Part shown: one piece after another, positions 39,123-51,590 of the stretch
How positions within the stretch are numbered: the first letter of the stretch is position 1
Layout: each line of letters starts with the position of its first letter
Source: Cinclus cinclus
Lineage: Eukaryota > Chordata > Aves > Passeriformes > Cinclidae
Direction: 5' to 3'
Length of the DNA: 64,000 bases
Assembly: GCF_963662255.1 (NCBI RefSeq)
Contig: NC_085052.1
Location: 5,810,807 to 5,874,806 of the forward strand
Made by a program: the position numbers and the translations under genes
Notes under the pieces: model-generated
Seen by the model: the letters and a program-made list of their open reading frames with translations, nothing else
Told to the model about the DNA's origin: nothing
Databases searched by the model: none

Positions 39123-42100
39123 TACAGGATATATAACTTTGACCACGGAGTTTGACATTTTAAGTCCTTCACTCGACCCTTTGAGTCTGACCCCAAGGCA
39201 CAGCAGTGGGGGCTGCTGCACACAGAGACACCCTCTGCAGCAAGAGATGATTGAACTCTTCTGAAGATTTGCCTATAAATTATAGATCTTAAAGAGTGTT
39301 TAAAATATTCAACTTGACACTTAAAAAAAGGGATACTCACAACCCACCAGGAGTGGGGGAAGGCTGGAGGTGGGGGCTGCATAAACATGAACCACTCCAT
39401 TCACCACAGCAGAGCCCAGTGAGGGCTCTGAAAACATCCCCCTCTGTCTTGGCCACCCTGGTTCTAATGATGACTTACTTTTAATTAAAAGTGCTTTCAA
39501 AAGAAGATGCTTGATTAATGGCCTGGGAGACCTAGAAAATAGAGTCATTCCTGCAAGGGGAAGGTAATTAACTTTTTAAAATCAGTAGGTGCTGACCTCA
39601 AGGTCCAGTGAAGGAGTCATCAGCAAACTCTCTTACAGACACACAGCGGAGCCCTTCCACATTCCTGGAGACCCCAGGGGAACTTGGGTTTTGGTGCACA
39701 CCAAGCTGCAGAGCTGCCTCATCTCCTCATCCCACTGCCTGGCTGGGAGCAGTCTGGCCACTCCCCTGGGGCAGAGACACCTTGTGCTTTTTCCTTCCTC
39801 ATCTCTGACTTGAGCAAAGCTCTGGCTCTTCTCATCTCACCCTGTCTCAAAAAAGATAAAAACACCCAACTTCCAATCAGAGACAGCATCAGTCTCTGGA
39901 GATAACTCCTAAGCAACCCAGACTCCCCTCACTGTCTTACAGGGAAGACCTTGGCAAACCAGCTCAAATATCAGGACTAAAGGCTTTCCCTTGGCAGATG
40001 CAAACAGTTCTGCAGCACAAACCTCAAGTTCTGCTTTCTTGTTCCTCACCTGGCCCAGGTGGGAGTGCCTGGCAGGGACAGTTAAATCAGGTCCTGGCTG
40101 AAATTACAGTGAACTCTTGCCTTTCGTGGCCTGCATCCTAAACCTGCTTCCTAATTCCCTAAAGGAGAGGGATTTACGCTGTCAGTTTTACCTCCAGTTG
40201 GTTAACTGTCTGTTACTGTCAGAAGGACAGCTAGAAGTAAAATCCTACGGGATCTATATTAAGTAAAAACCAAAATCTGCAGAAGAGAACGTACCAGAGA
40301 GAGGGTGCAGGGAACACACAGAGGTGTTCGCAGGTCCTGAGTGCTGTGGCACTTGTGACTGCACTGTGGCTTGGTGCCAGCTCTGCAGCAGGGCTGCTTG
40401 GGCTGCAGCCAGGCAGCACAGAGCAGCTCTGAGGTCTGCAGACCCCAGGACAGTTCAGAGTCCTTCCCCAGCATGGCCCACACCTGCAGAGTAGCTTAGG
40501 CCAGGAAGGACAATGCAGGACAATTCTAAACGCCTCACTGCCTCACCACCATACACTGGCATGCCAACAGTGGTATTTGCCCTGGAAAGCCTGGGACAGG
40601 TAATTCTCTGAAGCCTGCCTTTCCCTTTGGTTGCAATCACACATCTTTGAGGAACCCATTGCACACACCATGTAAATCCCTGCCAGCACTCAGAAATTTT
40701 ACTGCTATTTCTTTAATCTGTTTCCTCTGCTGAGCTTCTAAGAGAAGGTAAGTTTTTCTATTTTTCCCCATTCCCTGCACACCTAAGAGCTCTCCTCCCC
40801 AAAGAAATCTGCGTTTGTCCAGCAGAACTCTGCCTGCTAGCACAGACACAAAATAGAGCTGTGCAAATCAGCACCAACCCAGAAAGCTCACTTTTATCCT
40901 ACATATTTACCCTACCAGGAAGACAATGTGAGACCCCCAAAACCGAAAGATCATTAAAATAACAACAAACAACAAACAAAAACCCAATCAAAACTCCCCC
41001 TAACAATGGGCTGCATCCATGAACAAAACAGGATTCCTGTATTCTACAATATGTTTTGTGTTTGTGCAGGACCTTAGGATGCAGCCTGCTCCACCCCATA
41101 AGCCTCACCACAAGGAAAACAGGAGCACCACACCAGCACTCCAGCAAAAGGCACCCTCTGGTACCTCCCAGCAGCACATCCAGTCTGCCCCCTGCCTTCC
41201 AAAGCTGTTTTCTTCCTATTCTCCTGACCCTTCTCATCTGCTTTTATTGCAAATTCCCTTGTACATCTCCAAGAAAAACCAATTAATGTAATACTTACAG
41301 TAAAGGAGGAAGAAGGTAACTCTACCAACTCATTGCTTTACATGAGCAGGACACCCAGAGGCTTCAGGGCAGTCTTTGTTGTCCCTTCACACTTGATGGA
41401 TTCATATGTGCTACACTTGGATTTTTTTGGTGATTGATTCCTAACGTATTTCCACAAAGGTAATCTTGGTCTGCCGGCACAGACAGGAATTGCATTAACA
41501 TAGGCTGTGATTTGGGTCCTAGCATTTAATTACTATTTCTGTAGTAAATAATGGGTTACAATGTTTGTGATGATTGATGTTTTGCTAAGCCTGTGCTCCT
41601 ATGTAACTAAATAAGAGCAAATGATGTTAAAATTCAGCAAAGTTAGCTAGTGAAGGTTGCCTCTCACAAACTACAGCAGAAAGTTCTAGACTTTTTGTGC
41701 CCACGCTAAAAGGTTTGTGAAAGTGCTGAATCAATGTTGCACAGGCTTCACGTGCAGCTCACAGGGAAGGTTCAATAGGAAGCAGTTATAGGAAAAGGAA
41801 TTTTAGAATGTGTCAGGTCCCTTAATTACTGATGTTCACTTAGAGCTTTCACTTTCAGCTTTTGGGAAGTGAGTCAGTGCCATTAGTGGAGGCAGATCCT
41901 TCCTTTAACACCCTTCCAGCAGTGTTGGCTCTCACAGAATATTTTGTTTAATTGCTCTGAGAGGGGACAGGGCATTAGGAAATGGATCATCATGCTCTGG
42001 CTCAAAGGTGTGTTTGAGTGTTGTGCTGAATGAATGCCACTCCATTACAAACCCGTCATGGATTTTGTTCAGAAAAGAGTATCCTGGATTGCAGGAAAAT

Positions 42101-42190
42101 TGCTACATTTTCATTAGTCCAGCATGTTTATTCAGCTTTTCAGGCCTGTGCCATGTCAGAGCCTGATGTAAAACCCACTTTTCTCCCTTC
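39123..42190. other. Non-coding DNA between the two duplicated segments
   Basis: Mixed composition, with GC-richer sections near 39640-39800 and 40300-40480. No gene, CR1 or LTR is recognised. Overlapping frames of 60-112 codons in both strands show no family features. Confidence 0.55.
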
Positions 42191-42654
42191 TGAATGAGAC
42201 GGTATCAAAGCTCATTTTTGTGACTATAGATGGTGTTTATTGTCTCCTCCCGATCCAGGTCCAGGGCCCATTCATAAAAAAAGATGAGTTTGCTATGAGA
42301 GGATTTGCAGTTGAAAAATCCATTTTGACTGTCCTCATTGCCTTGTTCTCTTGCATTGCTCACAAAGATTTTGTGCTTTCCAAGATTTTTCTGGCAGTTG
42401 AAGGTAAGCTGACTGATAGACAAATCCCTGTTTAATCTTTTCCTTCCATTCTTAGAAACAGAATGTATTTGCTCCTCTCCAGTTTTCTGATGCTTATTTG
42501 CACCCCATGACTTCCCTAAGATAACCCCAAGTGGTCCTGACATTAATTCTGTCATATTCTTTTGCAGTATTTTGGGATAAAATGCATTAGGCTCAGGCAG
42601 TGTGAAACATTCCAGCTCTCTGAGTGTGCTGTTGCCTCCCTGTGCATTTCCATA
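42191..42654 (-). pseudogene. Decayed CR1-like reverse-transcriptase fragment, copy 2
   Basis: The - strand reads PNAFYPKILQKNMTEL, PLGVILGKSWG, DSQNGFF and finally FDTVSF (42192-42209). These align in order with CR1 reverse transcriptase up to motif A, in more than one frame. It begins and ends at the same internal points as the copy at 38159-38593 and has the same orientation. About 25 extra bases follow the shared GTAAGCTG. It is non-functional. Confidence 0.68.
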
Positions 42655-42715
42655 TGGATTTCCTCCTGCTCTGCTGCTGTTGCTTGAAGCCTTTGCACTT
42701 GGCCTTTCCCCTTAG

Positions 42716-42717
<2 letters not shown>

Positions 42718-42754
<37 letters not shown>

Positions 42755-42934
42755 CAAAACCAAAAATACACCAAAACAAACAAATACGCAAACAAAAAAC
42801 CAAAAACAAAACAAATCCCCCCCCCAAAAAAAAATCCAAAAAAGACAACCAAACAAACGAACAAACAACAAACCAAAACAAAAACAACAACAAAAAACAA
42901 AAACAAAGAAACCCAACAAACCAAAAAAAAAAAC
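42718..42934. repeat. (CA)n followed by CAAA-type A-rich low-complexity tract
   Basis: An (AC/CA) run at 42718-42751 passes into about 180 bases composed almost only of A and C in CAAA, CAAAA and AACAA units, with a C9-A9 junction near 42818-42835. Long open frames across it (KNKTKNTPKQ and the like) are artefacts of composition. It separates the RT fragment at 42191-42654 from the DNA to its right. Confidence 0.95.
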
Positions 42935-43242
42935 CTCACAGAGAACTTTGGCCTCCCTGGCCTTTTTATTTGCTGATGATCCCTCCTTTAAATTTGCTGA
43001 TGAATCAATAACTTGTGCGGTCTCTTTGTTTCTCAATGTATATTGAGAATTGCTTCTTGCTACTTGCAAAATGCTTTTCTGCCTCTTCACTTTTAAAATT
43101 TTCACTCTGCTTGCTCCTGCTGCTCCTTGGATACTTGTGACAGAAGCCTCTTTATGCACTGAATTCTGTAGGGAAATCCTCTGTTTTTAAATTGGAGAAC
43201 TTGTGACTTTTCCTCATATTTCAAAATTTTTTCCAGCATTTG

Positions 43243-43258
43243 TTTTTTTTTTTTTTTT
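43243..43258. repeat. T homopolymer of about 16 bases
   Basis: A simple T run in AT-rich sequence between the two shared blocks of the duplicated segment. Confidence 0.9.
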
Positions 43259-43777
43259 AATTGAGAAGAGGTGTCAGTGTCCCTGTGCTGCTCAAAGAAA
43301 GAGCTGGAGTCTAGCTAAGAGTTCTGCCCTGCTTCATACTACTCACCCATGAAATATTTTTTCTTTCTTTTCTACATCTACTTTTAAAAAGCTAAATTGA
43401 ATCAAGGGTTTTGTAAGATTTTTTACAATTCCCTGCCTTTTTCTTCCCTTTAAAGGGATTTTTTAGAAAGAAACTTCCATTTGAGTACTGCTGTATAGAA
43501 GATTGAAGCAAACCCAAATATCCCTCAAAAATGTGAAATAGGAGGGTTTTTTAAGTGTTTATTTGTGAAAAGACATCAACCTGTTTCTGCTGTCTTTAGC
43601 AGAAAATAAGACACACTTGGTAAAGGGCACATCAGAACACCTGTGTTACATTTCTCTCTCTGGTACTGCTTTTGCCCTGAGCCCGGCTGTGGGGACAATC
43701 CAGGTTTGTTCCATCACTCAGGACCTGGCAAACACGTTCAAAAACCCTCGGAGCTGCCCCAAACCTGAGTCCCTGAG

Positions 43778-43894
43778 CCTGTGTTTGTGGAGTGATGGAT
43801 GCTCCTCCACTGCCACCTCCTGGATGCGGCCAGGGAGACTTGAGTGAAGAGGTCATAAAAGCCTTACAGGAAATTGAAAAGATGCTAAGCCAAA
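43778..43894. repeat. Second shared block, copy 2
   Basis: It matches 39020-39122. On the + strand it is open and reads MDAPPLPPPG, then DLSEEVIKALQEIEKML; copy 1, in a shifted frame, reads DLRDMVIKALNELQKTL. The similarity of the two peptides suggests that the ancestral block may have been coding. I recognise no family. Confidence 0.7.
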
Positions 43895-43923
43895 AATTCA
43901 ACTGCCCTTCCATTTCTAACAGG

Positions 43924-43960
<37 letters not shown>

Positions 43961-43962
43961 TA
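43924..43962. repeat. A15-(TA)n microsatellite
   Basis: A homopolymer of about 15 A at 43924-43938 runs into an alternating TA tract to about 43962. It lies just after the second shared block and may have started from a retroposon tail. Confidence 0.93.
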
Positions 43963-44411
43963 CAACCCATCTTAGATGGCCCCCATTGGGCAGCACTCTA
44001 AATGTAATAATTTTTTGTATAGACCTCTAATTTTTTCACTAGTGTTGAGACTTCAGTGGAAGTCTGCTATGAGCTAGATGCTGGGAGATAACCCTGGAAA
44101 GGCATTTTCAGTTTCACACAGTTCTTTGTGCACAAAAGCCCAAACTGTGATGTTAATCTAGAAGTGAAGGAAACCTTCAGGTCTATCAGACTGGCTCTGT
44201 TCCCCAGCTTGGCAGAGCAAGAACACTTTACACCAACATAAACAACCTATTGTAAAAATTGTCATACATTTTCTAGTTTTCAAAGTTCTAGGACTGTGCC
44301 TGTATTTTAGTTTTTTTTGTTGCTGTTGTTTGTTTGCTTGCTTTTTAAACTGCAATTCCATGTATTGCTTCAGATGCTCACCAGAAGCCTGTTGAGATTT
44401 CTAACATGAAG

Positions 44412-44900
44412 AGAGTTAGGAGGGATCTTAAAGGTCATCTAGTTCCAACCCTCTCCCATGGGCAGGGACTCCTTCCACTATCCCAGGTTGCTCCAAAACC
44501 TGTCCAACCTGGCCTTGAACATTTCCAGGGATGGGGCACCCACATTTCCCTGGGCAACCTGTGCCAGGGCCTCACCACCCTCTCAGGGAAGAAATTACTA
44601 GTAATGTCTAATCTAAACCCACTCTCCATCAGTTAAAAGATATTCCCCTTCTCCCATCACTCCAGGTCCTTGTCTGGGCAAAGTCCTCTCATCTCTCTAA
44701 CTGTTTAGGCACTGGAAGGGGCTCTCAGTTCTCCCTGGAGTGTTCTCCAGGCTGAACAACCCCAGCTCTCCCAGCCTGTCTCCATAGCAGAGGTGCTCCA
44801 GCCCTCTGAACATCTTTGTGATCTCCTCTGGACTCACTCCGGCTCCTCCATGTCCTTCTGGTGCGTGGTGCCCCAGAGCTGGTCACAGCAGTGCCCACTC
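44412..44900 (-). mobile_element. CR1 LINE, 5'-truncated 3' end, about 490 bases
   Basis: This is the longest clear CR1 in the window. The + strand shows the reverse complement: GATCTTAAAGGTCATCTAG, CCATGGGCAGGGACTCCTTCC, CCAACCTGGCCTTGAAC, CAGGCTGAACAACCCCAGC, GGTGCTCCAGCCCTCTGA and CCCCAGAGCTGGTCACAGC. It ends abruptly near 44900, consistent with the usual 5' truncation of CR1. The RT frame is interrupted. Confidence 0.93.
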
Positions 44901-47900
44901 CTCTCGCAGTCTGGAGACAGAATTCAAAATGATAGCGCCTGCCTCCAGCAGGTGTCAGTGGAAGCTACAGAATGGAGAAACTACGGCAAAGCCAGGTTTA
45001 TTTACCTTTCATACCTACAAGATGCTTCGAGGATGGGGGACAGAGGGAATGCTTCATTCTATGAAAAAATATTACTGCCAGCCACGTTATTTAATATTTT
45101 TTTTCCTTCTTTGAAATATAGCTCAAAAATTTACAAAGTGACTTCAGAAGGGGCCAGTGATTAAGCAGGTGTTAAATATTTATTGAAGGGACAGTAGATG
45201 TGTTTGAAATGTTTGTGTTAGTGACCCAATTCACTCATATTGCTACAGAGAGTTAAGGATCTCTGTCTTTACTCACTGGAGTAGTGCTTTACCCTGTACA
45301 GCACAAACATACAAAAGGGCAGAGATAAGGTTCTCTCAGCAGCTTAAATCCTGACATTTCCTAGCATTTGAGTGCTTTAGATGTGACTGATGGCCCAGCC
45401 AGTATCTTCCAGTTGGGATTTTGCTGGCAAACCCCAGGCTCTTAGTGACAGGAATGTGGCAATTTGGGTGGACTGTGAAGAATGGCACATAGAAAATTTG
45501 TAAGGTTATGTGCAAGATAATGTCAATCTTTTTCTGTTTCCTAGGGTATAAAAATATTTTCATCTTAGTGCTCTGTTCTTAATAAGCTATGCACAGTATC
45601 CTGGTCCCTGTGATATTCCCTAGGCTCTCAGTTGCCTCTGTTCATGCAAACACAGTCTCACAAAATTTCCAGCTGAGACCCCAAAAGAATTAGAGCCTCT
45701 AGTGAGAGAAAACAATGGTGATGAATAATGACAGACCTACAGTGATGAGCTATTTGATGGTGCAGAGTTGGGGTTCAAGAGCTTTGGTATACATCTAAAA
45801 ATCTAGGGTTCAGCTTCTTGGCCTTACTGAAATATCCACCTCCTAGGCACTGAATTCCAGCAGGGCCCCTGCAGCAGGGGCTGAGCTCCTGAATACTTTT
45901 TTGGAAGATTGGTGCCTGGATTCCATAATGCTGCAGGATTTATTCAGTGCAACACAGCTCTGCTACCCTGCTCACTGGATCCAACAAGTGCACATTGCTA
46001 CAAGATTTTGAGACTTGTAGGTTCATCACCCCTGTAGAAAAAATAGGTTCGCTGAATGTTTGTTAGAGGAAGTAAGAGTTGAAGAAATATTAGTTATCTT
46101 GCAAAGGATGAAAAGAGCTCCGTGCTGAGAATTTTTCACTGTGTTTTCAAAGCATCTCTTAAGAGATACCTCACTTGTGAAGAGCTAGGCTCACTTGGGG
46201 ACAAATGTTTCAAAAGGCAGCAGCATTTCAGTGACACAGTCCAAATAAATGTGTGACACAAGATAAACACTTTAAACGCTGATGTGGTGTGTTTCCCCAG
46301 AAGGTTTTGTCAGAAGAAGTTCCTACTCCCTATCACTTGAAGATCATGATGCCTCAATGCCACTTCACAGGAATATTTTAGCTTTGCAGAATATTAACAA
46401 GGGGTGAGCCTACCTATCTTGTGTGAATAAAATGTTTTGTGTGATGTTTTATTAACAGGTTCATCAACACACATTTGCAAAGCTTTTCATGATCCTCTCT
46501 CAATTAAACCATTTACCTATTCAGAAATGCAAATTTTTTAAAACACGCATCCATCATTGAATAATGACTCTGAAGATCTTTAAAGATACTTGGACTAATA
46601 CACAATGTAAGTTTCTATTAACATCAAGTATTGAAAAATAAATTTTATAAAAGACTTAATCTCAATATCCATTAATTTAGAGTTCTTCAGCAAGAGAATC
46701 TCATGCTCATTTATTCTAACATTTATAATTAAAAATTTTGTTATAAATTCCCAGTGTCTTAATTTCTGTTGGATTTTATTCAATAAGTTACAACAGAATT
46801 CAGAGGAAAAATTTATAGATGATTCTTGATGCATTATGTAAACTTTTTTGCTTTAAATAGATTCAATGAGGGTTACAGAATCTATCTTTAAGAAAGATTC
46901 AATAAAGTATATGAAGAAATAATTTGGAGTTGACTGTAAATAAGAAACATTCTTACTCTCACAGAGGAAATTGCTGCCACCAGTTTCCATAAAATCGAGG
47001 AGCTGCTCTGTTGGTGTTTTGCATCTGACTTTTCTCTGTACATTCAATGCCAGCCTTTCCTTTTGAAACAAGGTTCGTTTGCTAAAAATGGCAGCATGCC
47101 ACTTCTAAAGCACCTGAGATTTCTCACAGGCTCCTTTCCAGGGACAAAAGGGATGGGGTTGGAGTGACAAATGCAGGGAGAGCAGCTGTGGGTTTGGTGA
47201 TCAAGTGGCAGTCGACAAAGAGATTCTCCTTTCTTCAGAAGGGTCTTTTACAGGAGGTGCTGCACCTGCAAACACTGCATTGTGTTGCCAGATTTCCTGG
47301 GCCCAAACTAAGGTGCTGAAACACCTCCATGGTGCCAACATTTTGGGAATCCTTAGAAACTGAAACTTGACAATATTTTTACAATATTTTTTATAACAGA
47401 GCTTCACATACAGCCCCAAATGGGGAAGGAATTCTTCAACTGTAGTCATGTGAATCATGAGGAATTCTCATAAAGAGAATACCATGAATTTGAGAAAAGC
47501 TTTCCCCACCATCAAACTCACAAATCTTCCTTAGCCTCACTGGGATGGGTATGAGTGTGACTCACCCAGGGAGGATTTTCAGGTGTGTTGTGTATCCTAA
47601 GGACACCAAAACAGCAACTTTGAATGACTGTGCTATACAGGATACCAGAGGTGACCATCCCTGTGGAGCTGCTGCCCAAAATTCCCTTGGGGCCAAAGGC
47701 CATGAAACAGCTGCTGCAGGGGGAGAAAGGCATGGGAAACTCTGTTGGACACTTTGCAGGTGGGAAGGAGAGGTAGAACCCTGAGCTGCCCAGGCTGCAG
47801 TGTGAGCTGGGTTAGAGGGCAGAGGGATCTGAGGTGTGACAGGACTTCAGCAGTTCCCACCCTGTGACCCCAGACAGGCACGTGGCTTAGTGATGGTAGC

Positions 47901-48834
47901 TGTGATGCTGGCCCTTTGACACAGCCCTGACCTGAAAAACTGCATCAGAACTGCTCCCAGCTAAGGGCTGCCAGCTGGCATCTCAGCAGTGAAGGGGGGG
48001 AAAGAGACACAGGAAAAGTCCCAGCTACTGGAATAGTTTGTTATGAGGTTGTACCACTTGGGTTGTGAATGTCACATCACAAAGTTATCTGCTGCCCTCG
48101 TTTTCTAACAGTCAGTTGTGCTTTCATCTACCTTGGTGAGGTAATCAAACCACGCTGGGAGAATAACATTTAGCAAGGCACTCTGTGTATCCACATGTTT
48201 AAGGAAAACTTTTTATTTTATTATTTTAACCATGTGACACTGATTATCTGCAGATACTTGATGGGCTTATGATTTCAATCAGCATTTTGTTCATTCACTG
48301 CCTCTTGGTTTATTGATTTATAAGCCCTTTAGAATGGTATGATTAGTCCTAGCATTTTATTCTCAGTGGGGGTAAAACGGTATTTCATTATTAATGTGTT
48401 AGAAGCTATTTCACACTGACAGTTTGTTTTGAATCTGGGCAAGAGAAGTGACATTTATATTTGGAAGTGGGAGACTGACATAGAAATTATTCAGAGACAT
48501 AATTACAGTAAAGGCAAATGCAGAAAAAGATAGAAATTCCAGCTAGAGTTTCTGGGGGCTTCTCTGCCGTCGGTAACTAACTCCTGCTCTTTTCCCAGCT
48601 CAGTGTAATGAGACACAACGGTGGTCCCTGTAGGCACTCGCAGGAGATGCAGGATCAAGATTTTTACTCATTTAAGCAACTCAGCACAGGGCTGTGAGCG
48701 AGGATAGAAGGCAAATGCTGTTCTACAGCCTGTTCTGGCTGTTCTGGAAAGCTGCAGTGCTGTGATGACACCCTGTGCTGGGAAAAGGAGGAGAGGGCTA
48801 GTGGCAGTGAGCAGACAAAGAAGAACTGAGCAGA
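44901..48834. other. Non-coding DNA, no gene recognised
   Basis: Contains an AT-rich, repeat-free section at about 46440-46900 with an ATGCAAAT octamer near 46526. No mobile elements or exons are recognised. Confidence 0.55.
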
Positions 48835-49160
48835 GTCCAGAGGAAGATGTGGGGACTCGAGCATCTCTTACAAGGAAAAGCTGAGGGAGGAGAAGCTGTT
48901 CATCCTGGAAAAGACATGACCACATGGGCATAAACTGAAACAGGAAGTTTCATCTGAATAGGAGGGAAAACTTCTTTAGTGTGAGGGTGGTTGAGCACTA
49001 GAACAGTCTGCCCAGAGCGGCTGTGGAGTCTCTTTCCCTGCAGATATTCACAGGCCACCTGGAGGCAATCCTGAGTCACCTGCTGTAGCTAAACCTGCTT
49101 GAGCAGGGGGGTTGGACCAGGTGATTTCCAGAGGTTGCTTCAAACTCTAACCATTCTGTC
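48835..49160 (+). mobile_element. CR1 LINE, 3' end with internal deletion
   Basis: Sense CR1 landmarks are GTCCAGAGGAAGATG, AGCTGAGGGAGGAGAAGCTG, AACTTCTTTAGTGTGAGGGTG, CTGCCCAGAGCGGCTGTGGA, CTGCTGTAGCTAAACCTGC and GGGGGGTTGGACCAGGTGAT. Part of the segment usually found between the second and third landmarks is missing. The end ACCATTCTGTC fits the CR1 tail. Confidence 0.9.
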
Positions 49161-51590
49161 TTTTTTAATGTACCCTTGCATGATTTAGTTCAAGCTGATT
49201 TAGTTCAGTGTTTTCCAGGGTACCTGGGTGCCTGTCTGCTCCAGTGGGCTGGGAATTTGTACCTCTGTGGTGGTTTGTATAAATTTCCTTCTTGCTGCCT
49301 AGCTGGTCCTGCACCACCTGCGCCTGCTCCAGGCTCTTTATGAGTGCCCAGAGATCCACTTGGATTTTCCAGGAGTCAAGCTGACTTTGTGTGCATTCTA
49401 GGGCTGTTAATATATGCTCTTCCCATTGTTTCCCCCCAAGTTAAACATCTATCTTATTTTACAAAGGTGCCTTTTCTTGCCAGTGTCCATTCTCGCATAC
49501 TAAAAGAGAGCTCAAGAAGATTTTGGCCTTTAAAAATAGATTATAGTAGTTTTTTTCTCCAAAGGATTTTGATTTTAGTGACTGACCCTCCATTACTGCG
49601 GTCTAAAGGAACTTTTCCACTGCTGTGAGCAGGAGCAGAGAGGCCAGGGCTGTGTTGGAGTGCTGTGAATTTCCATCTTGGCACTAAAGCTCACACAGTG
49701 GGGACACTGCAAGTTTCATACAGAAGTTACGGACAACCTATTAGTCATGCTGTAAGGAATACAGATCCAGAGAGCAGCAATGAATCAACATCTTACATGA
49801 AACTAAGTGCCAAACATGACCTGATTTGTTGCTCTCTCCACTGGAGCAGATTGAGTAAGAATACAGATTGGCCACTATTGCATTTTTTGTGTGTTGGGTG
49901 ATTTTTGTTGTTATTTCTTAGAAGTACATATAATCTATTACAATATAGTTTTAAATATTTAATATGTTGTAATCATATTAAATAAATAGAGTGTAGGGGC
50001 TCAAAATTCTTTCACTTAAATGCCCAGGCTTTTGTTTGTGTAGGACTGAAACCATATTCTAAGCCAGTAAGCATGCATTTGGGCTTGAACTTACTTAGAA
50101 CTGCAGTACTATTAAATTCTCAGTATGAAATCCTAGAATCCTTGCTGAAGTCAACCAGAGCACTGCCTCTCATTCCAGCAGGATGGAGATTTCAGATTTC
50201 TGCCTGGTCCAGTCTTGTTTTACCCCTCCCAAGGTGCAGTGTTCTGGTGGCTGATCTCATTACATTGCACTGTTTCATGTTCCTTTCTAATGAAAGAAGT
50301 AAAATGTGTATCCATTATCCATGCAGACTCCCTACATGAAAAAGGAAGGCAACAAAACCTAAACATTACAAATAAATGTCCATCTTCATCTGAATACAGA
50401 GAAGGTGACTCAATGACCATGGAAAAACAAATATATTTGATACTAGAATTATTCAACTCCATATGAATAAGAGTTGAAGGAAGCAGAATGCAATTAGATA
50501 CAATTATGAATGACATAGGGAAAATTACAGCTGATCATAGGTATTTCTCCAACTAACGTTTGCCTTTCACTGGAGGAAATCTTTTCACTGAAAATAACCA
50601 CCAGAATTCTGCCATGTCAAGCAAAATGCTTACTTCTTCTTTATGGGAGAGGGAAACAACACAAAACCCCTAACAAACCATCCTAAAGTGGTTTTCAGGG
50701 ATGAAAGATTCAAGGACTGAAAACTGTTTCTTATTTCAATGAGAAAAATCAAAATTTCCATGAATAAATTCCTGGATGAAATAGTAGAACTTGTCTTTAT
50801 CCTAATGATGACATCTGTTTGCAATAATGCTCCATGCCAGTAAACGATGTTATTTTAACTAATCTATTGGCATGGCGATGAAAGTGACAGTAAAATGTTG
50901 ATATGGAAGCTAATTTCTGTGTTTGGACTTGGGATCCATCTTCACAGACACAGGGTAAGTGCAGAAACTATTTTTGGCAGCATCATAGCCATCCAGATTT
51001 TATTCTGACACTTCTCTGCCTTCCTGAAATCCAGGGAAGACATCTGGCTGCATTTTCTGCATATGTTTCTGAAGTGCCATTGAAACCATTTGCACCAGAA
51101 GTGAATTTGGAGATAGAAATGTGACGAGAAGGTGCATGTGAGGAGGAGGGGACCAATACCCTGGGTTTATGAAGAAAAAAAGAATGGCAGCTCTTCAATG
51201 TGTAAAGCACTTACTGAAAGCTGGGAATAAGATGTCATTCTGAATGTGTTTCTGTGACCTTTCAACTTTGTTTAGTGCTTCTATGTTGCTCAGACCCATG
51301 ATTTATATGGAATTATGCATATGAGTGGCAAGTGAGGAACGAGGGGATGGCTCTGCTTGATTCCCAGGGGAGTGCCTGCCGAAGGCATTTGCTGTCCCTG
51401 CCATGGGTGTGCTTCCTGCATCCCTTCAGGAGAATAACTGACTAAAGTGTTTGTGAGTTATCAGTTAATTTAATACTATTTTGGGTGGCCACAGTCTCCT
51501 CATCATACTTTTTAAGCTGGAAAAGTTTGTTTAGGCAAAAAAGTAGCCCTGTAGCCTTTGTGTTTGCAGCCTTTCCAAATTACCCACCCG
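49161..51590. other. Non-coding DNA, no gene recognised
   Basis: AT-rich sequence between the CR1 copy and the CpG-dense patch. Nothing specific is seen. Confidence 0.55.

Noticed and set aside
42593..43159. 188-codon frame on the - strand and 140-codon frame on the + strand
   Set aside because: Both run through the CA/A-rich low-complexity tract, so the residues are repeat artefacts.
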